34,609 nucleotides of DNA from Burkholderiaceae bacterium (GCA_024637395.1 JAGXFG010000090.1:1-34609); one strand, 5' to 3'. Shown: positions 1 through 7,276, counted from the first letter of the stretch. The notes: generated by a model not told the origin, from the letters alone. Program-made: numbers and translations.

Positions 1-579
1 GAGTTGGTCTTGCTTGAGCTCGAAACCATAAGCGGCCTGGAAAGCGGGCAGGGCGTCGGTGCGTTCGATGAATTCGGCCGAGGCGGCCAGCTTGAATTGG
101 CCGCCCTGGGCCAGCCACGGCCCCAGGTCGGCGAGCGACTTGAGCTGATTGCGGCTGGCCACATCCTGGCGCAGCGCAATCGCCCACGTGTTGTTGGCCG
201 GGGCCGGCTCCAGCCAGATGATCTGGTTCTTGTCCGCATCGAGCTTTTTCACCCGCTCGTAGCCCGCCTTGGCGTTTTTCCAGGCCGGGTTCTTTTCATC
301 GGAAAAGAAGAACGCACCGTTGCCGGTGTACTCTGGATAAAGGTCAATCTCGCCCGTCGTGATGGCGCCGCGCAAGATCTTGGTGGCGCCGAGCTGCAAC
401 TTGTTTTCGGTCCTGATGCCGTTGGCCTCGAGCACCTGAATCATTATGTTGCCGAGCAAGGAGCCTTCAGTGTCGATTTTTGACGCCACACGAACGGCGG
501 CTTGGGCAAAGACCGGGGCCGCTACCAGCAGCAGGGGAATGCAGCGGATCAGCCAGCGACGTGATAACGAGATGTTCAT
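1..579 (-). CDS. osmF: Osmoprotectant (glycine betaine) ABC transporter substrate-binding protein, OsmF/YehZ type, 3' end outside window
   Basis: Periplasmic binding protein expected to capture glycine betaine or a related compatible solute for an ABC importer. The start at 579 follows an AAAGG-type ribosome site. Residues 1-27 form a signal peptide: Arg-Arg, a hydrophobic stretch, then a cleavage site ending AQA. The mature part carries the OsmF/YehZ hallmarks VASKIDTEGSLLGNIM, GAITTGEIDLYPEYTGNGA and LEPAPANNTWAIALRQDV, and it follows the E. coli YehZ order closely. The 193 codons present reach the left edge without a stop; about 100 further residues are expected outside. Permease and ATPase partners are not in the window, and upstream on its strand lies the unrelated wrbA remnant, so it may be the first gene of its operon. 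I am confident of the family; the ligand is inferred from family knowledge. Confidence 0.88.
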   Translation of the reverse strand, partial: MNISLSRRWLIRCIPLLLVAAPVFAQAAVRVASKIDTEGSLLGNIMIQVLEANGIRTENKLQLGATKILRGAITTGEIDLYPEYTGNGAFFFSDEKNPAWKNAKAGYERVKKLDADKNQIIWLEPAPANNTWAIALRQDVASRNQLKSLADLGPWLAQGGQFKLAASAEFIERTDALPAFQAAYGFELKQDQL

Positions 580-835
580 GCAAAGGCCTTTCAGTCGAGG
601 TTGAGGGGAAATGGCAAGTGGCGCCAGCGCGGACTGCTGCCAAATTGTAGGGCGCATGATTTGCGTTTATAGCGTGAATCGGACCATCGCGCTGTGACGC
701 CAGGCCAACGCTGAAAAAGGAGAATGCGATGCCAAACGACCGACTTCCCCGGCGCCTTCCTTGCAGTCCCCATCACGAGCGCTCTCCCGGCGGTTGCGTC
801 ACACGCGTATTTCCAACCAACTTCAGGAGTTCATC

Positions 836-1011
836 ATGGCAAATGTTCTGATTCTTTACTACAGCAGCTACGGTCACATCGAGACGATGGCGGGGGCCAT
901 CGCCGAGGGCGCGCGCTCGGGGGGCGCCGAAGTGCACGTCAAGCGTGTGCCCGAACTCACGCCGCGCGATGTTGCCGAGAAGTCGCACTTCAAGCTCGAC
1001 CAGACCGCGCC
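836..1011 (+). pseudogene. wrbA: 5' remnant of wrbA, NAD(P)H:quinone oxidoreductase (flavodoxin-like)
   Basis: Intact WrbA is a roughly 200-residue FMN flavodoxin-like enzyme that reduces quinones by two electrons. Here only about 59 residues survive. The start at 836 has an AGGAG ribosome site at 825-829. The protein opens with the flavodoxin phosphate-binding segment LILYYSSYGHIETMAGAIAEGA, followed by GAEVHVKRVPELTPRDVAEK and DQTAPV, which matches WrbA to the last codon before the inserted element at 1012. After that codon the frame continues into element sequence and then meaningless sequence to 1213. No wrbA 3' half appears on the far side of the element, where thiD begins instead. The product would lack most of the FMN site and the tetramer interface, so it is non-functional. 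Confidence 0.85.
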
Positions 1012-1174
1012 TGTTGGCGCCGACGTCAGATTGAGCCAGTTTGAGGATGTTTGCCGGCTTCAGTCTGAGCCAGTTGGAACGTTCGGAAAACGGCGCCGAG
1101 CAAGCGTTTCTCCCGCCGTCGGGTGGCTCACCCAAAGGTCGGCTTGTTGGCTCAATTCTCGACCGGCGCCAACA
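1012..1174. mobile_element. 163-bp MITE-like non-autonomous element, copy 1 (IS21-like ends)
   Basis: The element starts TGTTGGCGCCG and ends CGGCGCCAACA. The terminal inverted repeats continue imperfectly inward to a TGAGCCA motif on both sides. That motif recurs inside the left half at about 1030 and 1065, which recalls the repeated transposase-binding motifs of IS21-family ends; this assignment is from memory, not a search. There is no coding capacity. A 6-bp stem pairs 1090-1095 with 1114-1119, and a GGGTG/CACCC hairpin follows at about 1120-1132. The second copy at 5143-5305 has exactly the same length and orientation, with about 26 differences and no gaps by my count. No target duplication is visible at 1012/1174; the flanks are wrbA on the left and thiD on the right. 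Confidence 0.75.
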
Positions 1175-1247
1175 TGCCGGCGCCTCCGCCGGAGTCGGAG
1201 CCGGCGATGGTGAGGACGCTGATGGGGCGGGTGTCGGAGCGGGACAT
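1175..1247 (-). pseudogene. thiD: 5' remnant of thiD, hydroxymethylpyrimidine/phosphomethylpyrimidine kinase
   Basis: Reading leftward from an ATG at 1247 gives 24 residues containing RPISVLTIAGSDSGGGAG, the diagnostic N-terminal substrate-binding segment of ThiD. The next residues expected would be the QADLK-type continuation, but the sequence instead enters the 163-bp element at 1174, and no thiD sequence resumes beyond it. ThiD normally has about 270 residues, so this is a stump without the ATP site. It lies 84 bp downstream of cytX on the same strand. CytX imports hydroxymethylpyrimidine and ThiD phosphorylates it, so the original arrangement was a cytX-thiD salvage operon. The ribosome site is weak (TTGAG). 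Identification rests on a short but very characteristic stretch. Confidence 0.82.
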
Positions 1248-1331
1248 AACTCAATCGTTGGCAGTGAGGACGACGAGCTAAGGTGTGAGGTGGCAGCGGT
1301 AGTCTGAACGGCTGTTTGCGGCCGCAAAAGG

Positions 1332-2621
1332 CTAAGGGCTTTGCGGGGCGCGGGTCAACCAAGCCAGAATAAACGTCACCGCCAGGGTTGGCAGGGCTGA
1401 GCCCCACTGGGGCTCCCAGTTGGCGAACGTGTGGTAGAGCGCAATCCCGGCGAGCCACAGCAGTGCAGCCATGAGGTCTACTTTGCGCGATGAAAGTTCA
1501 AACTCGGGTTTGCCCGAGCCGAGCCGGCCTAGTATCACGCCATACAGGGGCACAAAAATAGAGCTCAACATAAGCAGAAAAGGCTCAAGGCTATGTATGG
1601 GCAGCACCAGTGCCAGACCGGTACACAGCACGGCCAGCAGCAGACCCCAGCGGCGGATGCTCCAGGCGGGCTTGAGGCTGTGCGCAGACACCGAACCCGA
1701 ATACACATCGCCATAGGCGTTGTCCAGCTCGTCGATCAGGATCAGGCCAAGGGCAATCAGGCCGCCTTGTGCAAGCAGCAGGGCGGCGATGAGATTGGTG
1801 CCGGGCTCGGCCACGCTCACGACCATCACACCCAGGGCGTAACACCATATATTGGCCAGCGCATAACCCAGCCAGGTTCCGCCAGATGTGCCGCGGCGAC
1901 TGCGGCCATAACGGGCGTAGTCGGCCACCAGCGGCAGCCAAGACACCGGCATGGCAATCACCAGATCCATCGCCGACATCAGGCCCATGCTGCCATTGCC
2001 TGGGCGGGCCCAAAACGCATCCAGCCCTTGGGCATGCAACCGCGAGCCAAATTGCCACGTCAGCCACAGCAGCGAGGCAATCACCAGCGGCAGACCAAAG
2101 CGGCTCACAAAGCGGCGTACCAGTGTGACCATTGAGCCGGCCATCAGCGCCGTCAGCACGCCGCCCCACAGCACTGTGGTCAGCACCATGCCTGATGGAT
2201 TGTCGAGCGATAGGCCCAGGCTTTGCTTGCTAATGGCCGCGGTGCCCTCGCGCATGATCACCAGCTCGAACGTGGTCCAGCCGACCAACTGCACAATATT
2301 GAGCACCACGGGCAGCCGTGCAAACACGCTGCCGTAGGTGCGGTGCATCAATCCCGCACTCGACAGACCGCTGTCACAGCCCGCGCTGGCCGTCCACGCC
2401 AGCAGACCCGCACCTATCAGGGAGCCCAGCACAACAGCCATCGCAGCGTCACGTGTGCCGACCGCAGGCACAAGATAGGCGCCAATTTGCATCACCAGCA
2501 AGCCAACGCCCAGGCTGAACCAGAGCGAAGCGTGCGTGTTCCACGCGAAAATTCGGCTGGAGGCTGCCAGGGGAGTCAATGCCTCGTTACTAGACGTTTG
2601 CGTTTTGGATATGGTTGCCAT
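1332..2621 (-). CDS. cytX: CytX-like hydroxymethylpyrimidine (or pyrimidine) permease, NCS1 family
   Basis: A 429-residue inner-membrane carrier of the nucleobase:cation symporter-1 family with about 12 hydrophobic segments. The N-terminal region has the family pattern WNTHASLWFSLGVGLLVMQIGAYLVP. An NIVQLVGWTTFELVIM segment and the MPVSWLPLVADYARYGRS motif, typical of NCS1 carriers, follow. Length matches CytX, the predicted importer of hydroxymethylpyrimidine for thiamine salvage. The adjacent thiD stump strongly supports this substrate over cytosine. The start overlaps the stop of the 88-codon upstream gene by one base (TGATG), implying translational coupling. No TPP riboswitch is visible immediately upstream, because the upstream DNA is coding. 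With thiD truncated, imported substrate would have to be phosphorylated by another kinase. Confidence 0.82.
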   Translation of the reverse strand: MATISKTQTSSNEALTPLAASSRIFAWNTHASLWFSLGVGLLVMQIGAYLVPAVGTRDAAMAVVLGSLIGAGLLAWTASAGCDSGLSSAGLMHRTYGSVFARLPVVLNIVQLVGWTTFELVIMREGTAAISKQSLGLSLDNPSGMVLTTVLWGGVLTALMAGSMVTLVRRFVSRFGLPLVIASLLWLTWQFGSRLHAQGLDAFWARPGNGSMGLMSAMDLVIAMPVSWLPLVADYARYGRSRRGTSGGTWLGYALANIWCYALGVMVVSVAEPGTNLIAALLLAQGGLIALGLILIDELDNAYGDVYSGSVSAHSLKPAWSIRRWGLLLAVLCTGLALVLPIHSLEPFLLMLSSIFVPLYGVILGRLGSGKPEFELSSRKVDLMAALLWLAGIALYHTFANWEPQWGSALPTLAVTFILAWLTRAPQSP

Positions 2622-2887
2622 CAGTAGCGTTCCAGCGTCGATCGATTGTTTCTCAAATCGGGGGCAAGCTTGGCGTTAAGCAGAGCCTCGTCGAGAGCGC
2701 CGAAGGTAGTATTGTGCCGGTCAGTCAGCGGACCCCCGCCGGGAATGACGTCGCCATTGTTTTCGTAACCGATGGCCTTGAACTTCCATACGCCGTTAAT
2801 AAATTTCAGGTTACCCACATGCTCGTCCTGGTCAGCCAGGACGCAATAGACGCGGTCATTGAACCGGCTGAGCGTCAGCTTATACAA
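2621..2887 (-). CDS. Small conserved-looking hypothetical protein, 88 residues, coupled to cytX
   Basis: I do not recognise a named family. The protein is acidic and soluble, with no signal peptide or membrane segment. It starts with alternating beta-strand-like residues (MYKLTLSRFNDRVYCVLADQDE), then VGNLKFINGVWKFKAIGYENNGDVIPGGGP and a helical tail. An in-frame TGA nine bases upstream restricts the start to TTG at 2887, preceded by a GGTGAAA-type ribosome site. A TATAAAAT stretch just upstream could be a -10 box of its own. It sits 62 bp after selO and its stop overlaps the cytX start, so it is probably co-transcribed with both. The coupling and protein-like composition argue that it is real. 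Its function is unknown. Confidence 0.6.
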   Translation of the reverse strand: MYKLTLSRFNDRVYCVLADQDEHVGNLKFINGVWKFKAIGYENNGDVIPGGGPLTDRHNTTFGALDEALLNAKLAPDLRNNRSTLERY

Positions 2888-2949
2888 GATATTTCACCAT
2901 TTTATAATCGGCGGCAGCACCGCTGTAGCGCGCGTTGGGTTCCCGCTAA

Positions 2950-4533
2950 TCAAGAACTGCACGACAACATGGAGCAGCCGGGCCGCTGTCGCGCCCAGTC
3001 CGGGCGCTTGGCCGCGAAGGTTTCCTTATCCGGTTGCTCATCGTAGGGGCGCCGCAGCACCTCGAGCAGTTCGTTCACGAGTCCATAATCGTTCTGTTCG
3101 GCGCGATCGATGGCAAGTTGCGCAAGGTAATTGCGCAGCACATATTTGGGATTGACGCTGTGCATGCGTACGCGGCGTTCGTGTTCCAGCACGCCTTCCG
3201 CACGCACTTGCCCGGCGTAGCGACGCACCCACTGAAGCGTGCGCTGGCGCTGCGTATCGTTAAGCGTTTCCGGCCGGTAATATGCCGCCGCGAACGGTGC
3301 GAGCAGCGCTTCGTCAGCCGCGGCGGACGAAGTGTCAAGCAAGGCAAGTTGGCGAAAGAAAATGGGCATGTCCGTTTCGACCTGTTGCAGCACGTCCAGC
3401 AACTCCGAAATCAGTTCAGCGTGGGACGGCGCACGAAAAGTCCTGAACCCCAGTTTTTCGCCCATCATCTGTTGCCACTGTGCGTCAAAACTCTTGCTGT
3501 ATTCCGATAGTGCTTCTTCCAGTGGTACTGCATCTTCCACCAGCGGCATCAGCGCATTGCCCAGTTGCGCCAGGTTCCACATAGCGACCTGGGGCTGCGC
3601 GCCAAAACGATAGCGGTGGTGCTCCGCGTCGGTGGTATTTGGAGTCCAGCCGGGATCGTAGTTTTCCAGCCAGCCGTAAGGGCCGTAGTCGATCGTCAGG
3701 CCCAGAACGGACATGTTGTCGGTATTCATCACGCCGTGCACGAAGCCCACCCGCATCCAGTGCGCAATCATCACCGCCGTGCGCGTGCAGACCTCGCGAA
3801 ACCAGCGTATGTAGGTTTCCCTGCCAGGCGCACCCATCCCTGGAAAATCCGTTGCCAGGGTGTAATCGAGCAGCTTACGCAGGAGATCAATGTCATTGCG
3901 CGACGCGAGAATTTCGAAATTGCCAAAACGCGTGAAGCTCGGCGCCACGCGGCACACGATGGCACCGGGCTCGGGGCGCGGATTGCCGTCATAGAACATG
4001 TCGCGCATGACGCTTTCACCGGTGGCCACCACGCACAGGGCGCGGGTTGTCGGTACGCCGAGATGGTGCATGGCTTCGCTGCACAGAAATTCGCGAATCG
4101 AAGAGCGCAAGACGGCCAGGCCATCGGCGCTGCGCGAGTAGGGTGTGGGTCCGGCCCCTTTGAGCTGCAGGGCCAGGCGCTGTCCCGCGCGATTCACGGT
4201 CTCACCCAGGATAATCGCGCGACCGTCCCCAAGCTGTCTGGCCCAGTGACCGAACTGATGGCCGCCATAACACATGGCGAACGGATCCATGCCATGGAGC
4301 AGCTTGTTGCCGGAGAACACCTGCGCGAATTCCGCCGATGCACAGGTTGCGGGCGTGATATCGAGCAGTTCAGCCACTTCGCGCGCGCAGGCAATCAGGC
4401 GCGGCGCGGCCACCGGCGTTGGTGCCACACGCGAATAACAGGCGCCAAGCACCTGGCGCCGAAAATTGGCGGCCTGTGGGTCCGCGGGCAGTTCGCGGGT
4501 AAAGCGATTGTCGAAATGAAGTGTGTCGAGCAT
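2950..4533 (-). CDS. selO: Protein adenylyltransferase SelO (YdiU)
   Basis: A complete 527-residue SelO pseudokinase-fold enzyme, which transfers AMP from ATP to Ser, Thr or Tyr of target proteins and is linked to oxidative stress responses. Visible family signatures are CYGGHQFGHWARQLGDGRA at about 88-106, the nucleotide-site segment LKGAGPTPYSRSADG at 124-138, SSIREFLCSEAM, and the metal-binding GVMNTDNMSVLGLTIDYGPYGW region. The C-terminus is SCSS, the bacterial Cys version of the redox-active tail; the codon is TGC, so no selenocysteine is involved. Length agrees with the family. It reads leftward behind a bolA-like fragment, a neighbourhood reminiscent of the bolA-msrB-selO context in related bacteria, but msrB is absent here. 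The small gene and cytX follow on the same strand. Confidence 0.95.
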   Translation of the reverse strand: MLDTLHFDNRFTRELPADPQAANFRRQVLGACYSRVAPTPVAAPRLIACAREVAELLDITPATCASAEFAQVFSGNKLLHGMDPFAMCYGGHQFGHWARQLGDGRAIILGETVNRAGQRLALQLKGAGPTPYSRSADGLAVLRSSIREFLCSEAMHHLGVPTTRALCVVATGESVMRDMFYDGNPRPEPGAIVCRVAPSFTRFGNFEILASRNDIDLLRKLLDYTLATDFPGMGAPGRETYIRWFREVCTRTAVMIAHWMRVGFVHGVMNTDNMSVLGLTIDYGPYGWLENYDPGWTPNTTDAEHHRYRFGAQPQVAMWNLAQLGNALMPLVEDAVPLEEALSEYSKSFDAQWQQMMGEKLGFRTFRAPSHAELISELLDVLQQVETDMPIFFRQLALLDTSSAAADEALLAPFAAAYYRPETLNDTQRQRTLQWVRRYAGQVRAEGVLEHERRVRMHSVNPKYVLRNYLAQLAIDRAEQNDYGLVNELLEVLRRPYDEQPDKETFAAKRPDWARQRPGCSMLSCSS

Positions 4534-4600
4534 CAGAAGATCACCGCGTTGTAGACAGGTGAATCATGGCAGGCAAATTAAAGCGGGGCTGCGCGAAAAG

Positions 4601-4804
4601 TCATTCATGCCATTCTCCAGGCTGGCGTTGCTCAGTGGACGTCCGGGTCTTCAGACTGTCGACGGCATGCACCGGCGCCCTGTCCCCCTTCATCAGGTCG
4701 GCGATGGCGCCGTACACCATGCGCTGGCTCTCCAGCATGCTCTTGCCGGCGAACACGGGCGACGTCACTTCGATGCCGTCGGCCCGTGAGGGTCCACCTC
4801 TCAT
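4601..4804 (-). CDS. BolA-family-like protein, probably 5'-truncated or decayed
   Basis: Sixty-seven residues whose centre resembles the BolA core: GIEVTSPVFAGKSMLESQRMVYGAI corresponds to the conserved strand, FxGKS loop and helix, and VHAVDSLKTRT corresponds to the HAxSxKTxTP motif. BolA proteins act with monothiol glutaredoxins in iron-sulfur metabolism. The usual first 20-30 residues are missing. A TAG stop lies directly before the ATG at 4804, and about 110 bp further upstream a good promoter and ribosome site drive a reading frame that ends after six codons. The C-terminal part also departs from typical BolA. I favour a decayed gene; a short functional variant is possible. The next gene on the strand is selO, 67 bp away. 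Confidence 0.5.
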   Translation of the reverse strand: MRGGPSRADGIEVTSPVFAGKSMLESQRMVYGAIADLMKGDRAPVHAVDSLKTRTSTEQRQPGEWHE

Positions 4805-5142
4805 CTACCCTCCACCGCAGAGTCCTCCACGGCGTTGGGCGCCAACACCCCCGATACCACCAGAGGCGACCGACGCCGGGGTAACTCCGGTTCAGCGCTC
4901 ACAGGGGGGAGGCGTCCATACCATTTCTCCTTGGGTGGTTGAATGATTGATGCGATGGAGTGAATCTTAGGCAGCGCAGGGGGATTAATCAATTAAATTG
5001 TAACTATAGAATAGATAGTGGTTGACTATGGCTCAGTGATGGCCTGCCGAACGGATTGCCGCGCCTGCCAAGGGTCGGCGCTGGCGGGACGGCGGTGCTA
5101 GCCGCGATGGAACTACAGCAGCCAGGCCGCAACGATGACGCC
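4805..5142. other. Gene-free stretch between bolA-like fragment and element copy 2
   Basis: About 340 bp without a supportable gene. It holds an AT-rich block at about 4980-5030 that contrasts with its surroundings, a leftward promoter (listed separately), and a ribosome site AAGGAG (4927-4932) before an ATG at 4919 that meets a stop at codon 7. The part from 5033 to 5142 is GC-rich with no convincing homology on either strand, and it abuts the second 163-bp element. Confidence 0.6.
4964..4992 (-). promoter_or_regulatory. Sigma-70-type promoter reading leftward toward the bolA-like fragment
   Basis: On the minus strand TTGATT (4992-4987) and TAAGAT (4969-4964) are separated by exactly 17 bp, a near-consensus -35/-10 pair inside an AT-rich block. 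About 32 bp further on is AAGGAG with ideal spacing to an ATG at 4919. The encoded frame stops after MDASPL, so the promoter now seems to lead a broken reading frame and then the bolA-like fragment and possibly selO. Confidence 0.5.
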
Positions 5143-5305
5143 TGTTGGCGCTCATGTCAGATTGAACCAGTTTGGGGATGTTTGCCAACTTCAGTTTGCG
5201 CCAGTCGAAGCGTCCGGAAGACGGTGTGGAGCAGGCGTTTCTCCCACCGTCGGGTGACTTATCCAAAGGTCGGCGTGATGGCTCAATTTTCGACCGGCAC
5301 CAACA
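5143..5305. mobile_element. 163-bp MITE-like element, copy 2
   Basis: Same length and orientation as copy 1 at 1012-1174, about 84% identical without gaps. It starts TGTTGGCGC and ends GGCACCAACA, with the inward TGGCTCAATTTTCGACCGG block conserved. The internal stem pairs GACGGTG (5220-5226) with CACCGTC (5245-5251). Relative to copy 1, one base pair of this stem has changed on both sides (C-G to T-A). No target duplication is visible at the ends. The left flank is unassigned and the right flank is also gene-free, so what it inserted into cannot be told. Confidence 0.75.
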
Positions 5306-5624
5306 TGTCAGATCTTCATAACGTTGCGGACATTGATGGATCGAAGTGCCAACGGCTGCATCGGCCGAACTGCTGCCGGTAATCGGCGCAACCCGCGTGG
5401 CGGTTGACAGTCAGTTGCTGACGGTTGGCTTTGAATACCGCCTCTCGAACTCTACGGGAGGAAGCACACCGTCGACTCCCTGCCTGAAGCCGTGAGTGCC
5501 GCGAGTCGGCGCCGAGCGAGGCCCGGAGGGCAGGGTGAAGTCGCTGGAGGGTGGCGCTGCCAGCACCCGGTGGCAAGCTCAGGAGCTGACCCAAGGAGCA
5601 CCCGCAAGGGCTTCTAATGCGGTG
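5306..5624. other. Gene-free stretch with a possible IS3-type transposase tail
   Basis: About 320 bp with no intact gene. On the minus strand, from about 5490 to a TGA at 5411-5413, one frame reads VDGVLPPVEFERRYSKPTVSN and then stops. This resembles the LSPVEFERRY C-terminus of IS3-family OrfB transposases, but it is short and nothing upstream in that frame continues the catalytic domain. I treat it as a weak relic. The rest is GC-rich and unassigned up to the att-like repeat. Confidence 0.35.
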
Positions 5625-5728
5625 TTGCGCCGACGCCCAAACTGCTAACAAATCGTGCCCAATTGTGCTAATGTTCGGCTGTGCAACCTCTGTAACCCAT
5701 TGAATTTACAGCAAAAAAAGGCGAGAGT

Positions 5729-5751
5729 TTCGAATCCCCCTCTCTCCGCCA
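5729..5751 (+). other. att core, copy 1: 3' end of tRNA-Ser from T-loop to CCA
   Basis: TTCGAAT (T-loop), CCCCC (3' T-stem), TCTCTCC (acceptor 3' strand), G73 and CCA fit a bacterial tRNA-Ser exactly. The complementary GGAGAGA acceptor 5' strand and the anticodon and variable arms are absent upstream, so it is a fragment and not a tRNA gene. Confidence 0.8.
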
Positions 5752-5761
5752 CAACACAAGT

Positions 5762-5790
5762 AAAAAAAGCGCCTCTCGGGGCGCTTTTTT
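5762..5790 (+). terminator. Rho-independent terminator after att copy 1
   Basis: A-run, then AAGCGCC / GGGCGCTT stem with a short TCTC-type loop, then TTTTTT. It is the same hairpin as at 13866-13892, consistent with the native terminator of the tRNA-Ser gene having been duplicated with the att site. Confidence 0.85.
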
Positions 5791-5881
5791 GTTGTACTCA
5801 TCAATCTAAGCATCAAACGTACTAGTGGTTGATTGCACGGGACGGAGATCCTCGGGCCTATTCCCGAGCCACTTCTGCTCG

Positions 5882-7276
5882 CTACCCCGGCGGGCGGCGC
5901 AGGTGCCAGTCGGTCGCGTCCTGGTAGGCCCAGCCGATGCGCAGCGCCGTCGCCTCGTCATAGGCCCGGCATACGATCTGCAGCGAGGTCGGCAGTCCGC
6001 CGGGGTCCGTGCCGTTGGGCAGTGACACCGCGCAGAGGTCCAGGAAGTTGCCAAAGCGCGTGAAGTGGGCGGGCGCCGTGGTCTGGTCGATTTCGTCGAG
6101 TGGCACCGCGGTGGTCATCGTCGTCGGCGTGAGCAGCGCATCCGTGCCCGCGAGCGCCGTCGCGAACTCCAGCTTCATCGCCTCGCGCACCTGAAGGGCT
6201 TCGAGATAGGCCTGCGCCGTAATGCTCCGGCCCGCGGCAATGCGCGGGCGCACATGCGGATCGAGCGGCGCGTTCTCGTCGTCGATGAGCTCATGCAGGA
6301 TCGCATAGCTCTCGGCGGCCATGATCCGAAGGTTGAAGGCCGCCACGTCGGCGAACGCGAAGGGCAGGTCGATCGCGACGATCTCCGCGCCACAGCGCTC
6401 CAGTTCCGCGACCGAGGCGTCATAGGCGGCGAGCACGTCGGCGGAGGCATACTGGCGCTCGGCGTCAGGCAGGCGCGCGAGCCGCAGACCGCGCACGCCG
6501 CGCCGGAGTTGGGGCAGCGGATCGTTGTAGGGCAGGCGCTCGGTGCGCGGGTCGAGCGGATCCGGACCCTGCATGGCCCGGTAGAGTAGCGCCGCGTCTT
6601 CGACCGAGCGGGCCATCGGTCCGGGCGTGTCCAGCGTCGGGCTCAAGGGCAGCACGCCATAGGTACTGACCCGCCCGATCGTGGTCTTGAGGCCCGTGAT
6701 GCCGCACCAGGAGGCGGGCAGACGGACCGAGCCGCCGGTATCCGTTCCCACCGCCCAGGGGGCGAGGCCGGCCGCGACGGCGACTCCCGAGCCGCTACTC
6801 GACCCGCCCGGTGAGCGCTTGCGCTGCGGGTCCCAAGGGTTCCAGGGCGTGCCGCGGCGCGAGTTGGTTCCCCAGCCCCCCATGGCAAATTCCACTGTGT
6901 GCGTCTTGCCCAGCACGATCATGCCCTGCGAGATCAGGCGTTGAGCCAGCGTCGCCGTGCGCTGCGCCTTGCGCTCGCGCCACACTTCGCAGCCGCCGGT
7001 GACGACCCTGCCCTCGATCTCGATCAGATCCTTCAGGGCAATCGGTATGCCGTGCAGGGGACCGACCGCGTGCCCCGAGCGGATTGCCTCGTCGGCGCCA
7101 TGCGCCGCAAGGCGTGCCTCGTCTGCGTAGACCTCGACGAAGGCCTGCAGTTTCGGCTCCTGCTCCTGGATGCGCTGTAGATAGGCCTCGATCAGATCGA
7201 CGGGTGACAGGCTCCGCGCCGTGATCTGCTGCGAGAGCTCATGGACGGGAAGCAGAGTGACATCGGGCTGCGACAT
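5882..7276 (-). CDS. Amidase, amidase-signature family
   Basis: A 464-residue cytoplasmic amidohydrolase that releases ammonia or an amine from a carboxamide. The catalytic Ser-cisSer-Lys triad is visible: Lys82 in GIPIALKDL, the cis-Ser in PGGSSSGSGVAVAAG (about 159-160), and nucleophile Ser183 in GTDTGGSVRLPA. Full family length with a normal C-terminal region. It is the last gene of the leftward TRAP-transporter series, 45 bp behind dctM, so its substrate is probably what the transporter imports. Its stop lies about 70 bp from the left att-like repeat. Closeness to hydantoinase genes suggests a cyclic or linear amide or ureide; the sequence does not fix the substrate. Confidence 0.9.
   Translation of the reverse strand: MSQPDVTLLPVHELSQQITARSLSPVDLIEAYLQRIQEQEPKLQAFVEVYADEARLAAHGADEAIRSGHAVGPLHGIPIALKDLIEIEGRVVTGGCEVWRERKAQRTATLAQRLISQGMIVLGKTHTVEFAMGGWGTNSRRGTPWNPWDPQRKRSPGGSSSGSGVAVAAGLAPWAVGTDTGGSVRLPASWCGITGLKTTIGRVSTYGVLPLSPTLDTPGPMARSVEDAALLYRAMQGPDPLDPRTERLPYNDPLPQLRRGVRGLRLARLPDAERQYASADVLAAYDASVAELERCGAEIVAIDLPFAFADVAAFNLRIMAAESYAILHELIDDENAPLDPHVRPRIAAGRSITAQAYLEALQVREAMKLEFATALAGTDALLTPTTMTTAVPLDEIDQTTAPAHFTRFGNFLDLCAVSLPNGTDPGGLPTSLQIVCRAYDEATALRIGWAYQDATDWHLRRPPG

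Larger units (their letters stand above)
5625..5812 (+). repeat. att-like direct repeat, copy 1 (element end plus tRNA-Ser 3' end plus terminator)
   Basis: A block of about 188 bp repeated in the same orientation at 13728-13917. In order it contains a shared left part with TGCTAACA and TGCTAAT motifs (TTAGCA repeats on the other strand, like integrase arm sites), an inverted repeat CTGTAA...TTACAG, an A-run, a tRNA-Ser 3' end beginning in the T-loop, and a terminator hairpin. No tRNA 5' half is present, because the bases before the T-loop do not form a T-stem. This is the structure expected of a displaced attachment site at the end of an element integrated in a tRNA-Ser gene. Confidence 0.75.

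Noticed and set aside
773-1327. Minus-strand open frame of 184 codons across wrbA, the element and thiD
   Set aside because: It is an out-of-frame composite; the thiD reading from 1247 in another frame carries the true signature.
2950-2961. Selenocysteine at the SelO C-terminus
   Set aside because: The tail is SCSS with a TGC cysteine codon before the normal stop. No in-frame TGA is read through.
2622-4600. TPP riboswitch controlling cytX
   Set aside because: The upstream DNA is coding for the small gene and selO. I found no CUGAGA...ACYUGA-type THI box in the gaps.
4840-4860. TGTTGGCGCC on the minus strand, identical to the end of the 163-bp element
   Set aside because: Not followed by the TGAGCCA block, and no matching second end is nearby. 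A 10-base match in GC-rich DNA next to a palindrome is likely chance.
5362-5440. Plus-strand stretch ending SQLLTVGFEYRL resembling an outer-membrane protein C-terminus
   Set aside because: Too short, no upstream barrel sequence, and the opposite strand offers an equally good IS3-like reading.
5625-5751. Complete tRNA-Ser gene
   Set aside because: Only T-loop to CCA is present. The 5' acceptor strand, D-arm, anticodon arm and variable arm are absent upstream in both copies.
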